A DNA stretch of 64,000 bases. It comes from Candidatus Zhuqueibacterota bacterium (GTDB lineage Bacteria > Zhuqueibacterota > Zhuqueibacteria > Residuimicrobiales > Krinioviventaceae). The stretch covers positions 20,164 to 84,163 of the forward strand of contig JAFGKD010000071.1 of NCBI GenBank assembly GCA_016928775.1, in the 5' to 3' direction. The position numbers and the translations under genes were made by a program. Below are positions 60,778 to 64,000 of this stretch, piece after piece. Position 1 is the first letter of the stretch; each line of letters opens with the position of its first letter. Below the pieces are notes generated by a model. It was not told the DNA's origin. It was given only the letters and a program-made list of their open reading frames with translations, and searched no databases.

Positions 60778-61242
60778 CTACAGACGCGGGTCGCCCGGTT
60801 TAAACAACCGCAACCTCTCCATCTTGTAGCGCAAGGTGCGTTCGGAAATCCGCAAGGCTCGCTCCGTCTTGGACTGATTCCAGTGATGCTGCTCAAGTGC
60901 CTGCTCTAAAATACTTTTTTCATACCCGGCCATCTCTTCTTTGAGCGACTTTTCGACCTTTGACCTTCGACTTTTAGCACTCAACGCTCTAAAGGCTTCG
61001 GTAAACTCAAACGGCAACAGCTCGTGCGAAATCTCCTCTTTCGTCTCCGCCGCCAGCGTCACCAGCCGTTCGACAAAATTTTCCAGCTCGCGCACATTGC
61101 CGTGCCAGCGATAGTTTACAATAAATTTCAACAAAAGTCTGTTAAAGGTCGTTGCTTTTTTATTTTGCCGCGCCGCAAATTTCCGCAAAAATTTGCTCGC
61201 CAGCATGGCGGTCATTTTTTCAATGGGTATGTTTTGTAACAT
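60778..61242 (-). pseudogene. C-terminal fragment of a sigma-54-dependent (NtrC-type) regulator
   Basis: The 154-aa frame begins inside the AAA+ domain of a sigma-54 activator: NIPIEKMTAMLASKFLRKFA corresponds to the sensor-II approach, and NYRWHGNVRELENFVERLV is the conserved WPGNVRELEN motif (Pro replaced by His). A Fis-type HTH closes it (YEKSILEQALEQHHWNQSKT, then ERALRISERTLRYKMERL). The receiver, Walker A, GAFTGA and Walker B parts are absent, and a stop codon lies directly before the ATG. It cannot activate sigma-54 polymerase; it may at most bind DNA. It adjoins the LRR gene end at 61270. Confidence 0.8.
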
Positions 61243-61269
61243 TTATTTCCCCAAAGTTTTCCTTGCAAC

Positions 61270-64000
61270 TTAACGAATGAACAAAAGTCGCCTGGTTTGG
61301 TTAAATTCCGCTGATGTTAGTCGATAAAAATAGGTGCCGCTGCCGACCGCATGGCCGTGCATATCTTTGCCATCCCAGACAACAGCATAATATCCGGGTG
61401 GCTGTTCCTTTTCAATTAATGTACAAACCTTATGACCCAAAACATTATAGATCACCAGCGTGACAAAAGCTGTTTTGGGTACGTTGTATTGAATTGTCGT
61501 TTGCGGATTAAACGGATTGGGATAGTTCTGCAACAAGCCGAACTCTTTGGGAATGTCCAATTGAGCTGTGTCGATCCCGACATCACCCGAGACACTCACA
61601 TGAATGGGGCGATTATATAGCGTCAGCGCCGTGGCAATCCTGTTGGTAATAACGCACGTATAGGTTCCGCTATCGCTGTCTTGAATATTGTTGATGGTCA
61701 ACGTGTTGCTCGTTGCGCCGGCTATGTCAGCGCCATTCAATTGCCATTGATAGTCATTCGCTGTGCCACCAACCGATACAGCAAGACGAAAAACTGTACC
61801 CGCCGCGACCGTTGTGTCCTTTGCGCTTCCAACACTATCTTGCGGAGAATAGTTGTAATCTTCAATGCCGACATTGGGTTCAATATCTTCAAATGTGAGT
61901 CGATTATTGTAGATATGCAATATTTTGAGATTGGCTAACGAAGACACATCGGGGAAATCGACAAAGCGATTGTTATGGATGTAAACCCTTTCCAAATCGG
62001 TCATATTAAAAAGCTCATCCGGCACAGCGCCCGCAAGCTGATTGCCATGCACGGACAGGCGAGTGAGATGGACCAGCCGAGTCAACTCAACCGGCAAGTG
62101 GCCAATGAGTTGATTTCTGTTTAGATATAAATACTTTAATTCCGACAGGTTGCCAATCTCAGGCGGGATCGTGCCGATGAGTTGGTTGTTTTGCAGATAT
62201 AAACGAACCAGACCGGTGAGATCACCAATCTCGGCGGGAATCCCGCCAGTGAATTGATTGCCGTCCAGATACAAGTAGCCCAATGTGCTCAGCTTGTTAA
62301 TGTCCGAAGGGATCGAACCATCCAGATGATTATTGCTCAAATTGAGCCAATGCAAATTTGATAGCGTGAAAAATTCATGCGGGATTTCGCCAGTAAAACG
62401 ATTATCGTGCAAAAACAATGTTCGCAGGTTGCTCAATTGGACAAACTGCGAGGGCAACGGACCATCGAGTTCATTTGAATTGAGATAGACATGCGACAAA
62501 TTCGACAGCTCATATAAAGTTGAGGGTATGTCAGCAAAATGATTGCCACCGAGATTCAGGTACGTAAGCTGCCGCAAATTGCCAATCTCTGGCGGGATAC
62601 TCCCGGTGAGCTCATTCCACGATAGGTCCAAACTGGTCAATTTTGTTAATTGGCCGATTTCAGGAAAAAGTTGTCCTGTAAGCTGATTCGAAGCCAGGCT
62701 CAGCACTGTGAGAGTTGCCAGTTGGGCGATTGAGGAGGGAATCGAATCATTGAGCTGATTGTTGTTTAAAATCAACTTTTCCAATTTTAAAGCGTTGCCA
62801 AGGGCGGGTGGTATAGAGCCCACCAGATTGTTGTTGTCCAAATTTAATTCTGTCATGCGATCTTTCTTGACCACAACACCATACCACATAGACAAAGGAT
62901 TTTGTGAAAGCCAGTTTTCTTTATTTGTCCAGTTGGCGCCGTTTGTGCTGTCATACAAGGCAACCAGGGCCAGCGAATCCTGCTCGATACCATAGCCTAG
63001 AATTGAGACATGTTTTGGCCTGCTATAAATCGTCAGGTTCGGCACGATGCTATTCGTTGTTCTGCACACATACATCCCGTCATCGTGTGGTGTTATAGAA
63101 TCGATCACATAGCTGCTGTTCGTCGCCTGCGGAATGTCATAATCATCTTTGCTCCACTGATATTGATTTTGCGTGCCACCTATCAAGACGTTCAGGATCA
63201 GGGATGTACCGAGTTCAACGCTAAAATATTCTTTTATACCAAAGCTGTCCTGAGGGGCATAAATAAAATTCGCAATAGACATATTAGACTCAAGGTCCTC
63301 AAATGTGAGCCTGTTATTTTGTACTTTGACCCTGTTCAAGTCCGGCATGGAGGACATATCCGGTAAATCGACAAGTTGGTTGCCGTTGGTATAGAAATAT
63401 TTTAGTTCCAAGAGACTGGTAATGCTCGTGGGGACTGCGCCGGAAAGCTGATTTTCATAACAATAAAAGCTGGTAAGCTCCGCTAAATTACCAATTCGTT
63501 GAGGTATTGATCCTTCAAGCTGATTTCTTTGGAGTGCTAAATGCTGAAGTTTTGTGAGATTACATATTTCAAGAGGAATTGATCCTGTGAACTGATTTTC
63601 CGGCAATTCCAATGTTGTAAGTTCGGTCAAATTTCCAATTGAAGATGGGATAATGCCGCCCAATTGATTGTATCCCAAATAGATGCTGGTCAAATTTGAA
63701 AGGCTGCCGATTTCATCGGGTATCGTGCCGGCCAATTGATTGTAGCTATAGTTCAGTACTTTCAAACTATCAAGATTTGTTATTTCAACGCTGATTGTGC
63801 CGGTTAATTGATTGGTATCAAGATAGAGGTATTTCAAATTTATCAAATGATATATTTCAGGCGGAATAAACTCGGATAATTGATTATTGCTCAGATACAA
63901 TTCTTCCAGTTTACGCAAATTTCCAATTTCAGCGGGGATAAATCCTGAAAGATTATTCCTGTAAAAGTCAAGACAAGTCAAGTTAACCAGGTTGCCTATT
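61270..64000 (-). CDS. Secreted LRR/Ig-like protein with sorting domain (5' partial)
   Basis: The frame is open to the right edge (GNLVNLTCLDFYRNN reads on past 63981), so the N-terminus is missing. Over 900 residues are visible. They comprise plant-type LRRs (consensus L..L.L..N.L.GSIPPEIGNL), an Ig-like domain (QYQWSKDDYDIP, DGMYVCRTTN), an LRR cap (LVALYDSTNGANWTNKENWL), a second LRR block and a second Ig-like domain (DYQWQLNGADIAG, SGTYTCVITNR). The sorting domain is near the end (LLQNYPNPFNPQTTIQYNVP, VGSGTYFYRLTSAEF). The LRR-Ig pair is thus duplicated. Such proteins are exported adhesion or recognition proteins. No enzyme motif is seen. Confidence 0.9.
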   Translation of the reverse strand, partial: IGNLVNLTCLDFYRNNLSGFIPAEIGNLRKLEELYLSNNQLSEFIPPEIYHLINLKYLYLDTNQLTGTISVEITNLDSLKVLNYSYNQLAGTIPDEIGSLSNLTSIYLGYNQLGGIIPSSIGNLTELTTLELPENQFTGSIPLEICNLTKLQHLALQRNQLEGSIPQRIGNLAELTSFYCYENQLSGAVPTSITSLLELKYFYTNGNQLVDLPDMSSMPDLNRVKVQNNRLTFEDLESNMSIANFIYAPQDSFGIKEYFSVELGTSLILNVLIGGTQNQYQWSKDDYDIPQATNSSYVIDSITPHDDGMYVCRTTNSIVPNLTIYSRPKHVSILGYGIEQDSLALVALYDSTNGANWTNKENWLSQNPLSMWYGVVVKKDRMTELNLDNNNLVGSIPPALGNALKLEKLILNNNQLNDSIPSSIAQLATLTVLSLASNQLTGQLFPEIGQLTKLTSLDLSWNELTGSIPPEIGNLRQLTYLNLGGNHFADIPSTLYELSNLSHVYLNSNELDGPLPSQFVQLSNLRTLFLHDNRFTGEIPHEFFTLSNLHWLNLSNNHLDGSIPSDINKLSTLGYLYLDGNQFTGGIPAEIGDLTGLVRLYLQNNQLIGTIPPEIGNLSELKYLYLNRNQLIGHLPVELTRLVHLTRLSVHGNQLAGAVPDELFNMTDLERVYIHNNRFVDFPDVSSLANLKILHIYNNRLTFEDIEPNVGIEDYNYSPQDSVGSAKDTTVAAGTVFRLAVSVGGTANDYQWQLNGADIAGATSNTLTINNIQDSDSGTYTCVITNRIATALTLYNRPIHVSVSGDVGIDTAQLDIPKEFGLLQNYPNPFNPQTTIQYNVPKTAFVTLVIYNVLGHKVCTLIEKEQPPGYYAVVWDGKDMHGHAVGSGTYFYRLTSAEFNQTRRLLFIR

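Overview
The window looks like a chromosome segment of an uncultured or deep-branching bacterium of the FCB superphylum, probably near Calditrichota / candidate phylum KSB1. That placement is an inference from content, not from a marker-gene tree. The evidence is: several very large secreted proteins ending in the NYPNPFN-type C-terminal sorting domain associated with type IX secretion; PorV-like and FadL-like outer-membrane barrels; TonB-dependent receptors with CarboxypepD-reg domains; TPR lipoproteins; and a standard Gram-negative yceD-rpmF-plsX-fabHDG-acpP-fabF-rnc cluster. No tRNA, rRNA or CRISPR array was seen.

Layout. 1-16.5 kb (+): two secreted Ig/FnIII-like proteins (one cut by the left edge, one of 2139 aa with three ~410-aa repeats), a PorV-like barrel with TPRs, and a compact operon encoding a periplasmic-headed ExbB/TolQ-type channel, two ExbD/TolR-type stators, a TonB-like single-pass protein and a large TPR/NHL exported protein. 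This reads as a dedicated proton-driven envelope machine. 16.7-19.4 kb (+): a Cys-rich secreted protein and its TonB-dependent receptor, probably metal related. 19.8-26.4 kb (-): a PorV-CARDB-OmpA chimera and a DUF11/vWA-like surface protein. 26.6-43.7 kb (-): a C-terminally short rhamnulokinase, a GH10 xylanase with a sorting domain, a DUF4838 protein, a TPR lipoprotein, oligoendopeptidase F, an M49 (DPP III-like) metallopeptidase with an HEXXH motif, a lipoprotein plus TonB receptor pair, and a FadL-type porin. 44.2-47.7 kb: a FadR-like TetR regulator divergent from fadL with a palindrome upstream, thiI, a zinc-ribbon membrane protein, and an ECF sigma/anti-sigma pair.

47.9-57.4 kb (+): housekeeping block with dusB, a COG2403 P-loop protein and the fatty-acid/phospholipid synthesis operon. 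It uses several GTG/TTG starts and has a clear terminator between acpP and fabF.

57.4-61.3 kb (-): a decayed region. It holds a frameshifted sorting-domain remnant, a 5'-truncated IS1380-type transposase with a 7-bp tandem duplication, a Ser/Thr kinase-PD40 receptor split by one in-frame stop and cut by the IS remnant, and a C-terminal fragment of an NtrC-type regulator. 61.3-64 kb (-): a plant-type LRR/Ig-like secreted protein running off the right edge.

The larger intergenic gaps hold dispersed repeats: an ~80-bp family in three copies, GCGGCCnnnGGCCGC palindromes, REP-like hairpins and a 221-bp element with terminal inverted repeats.
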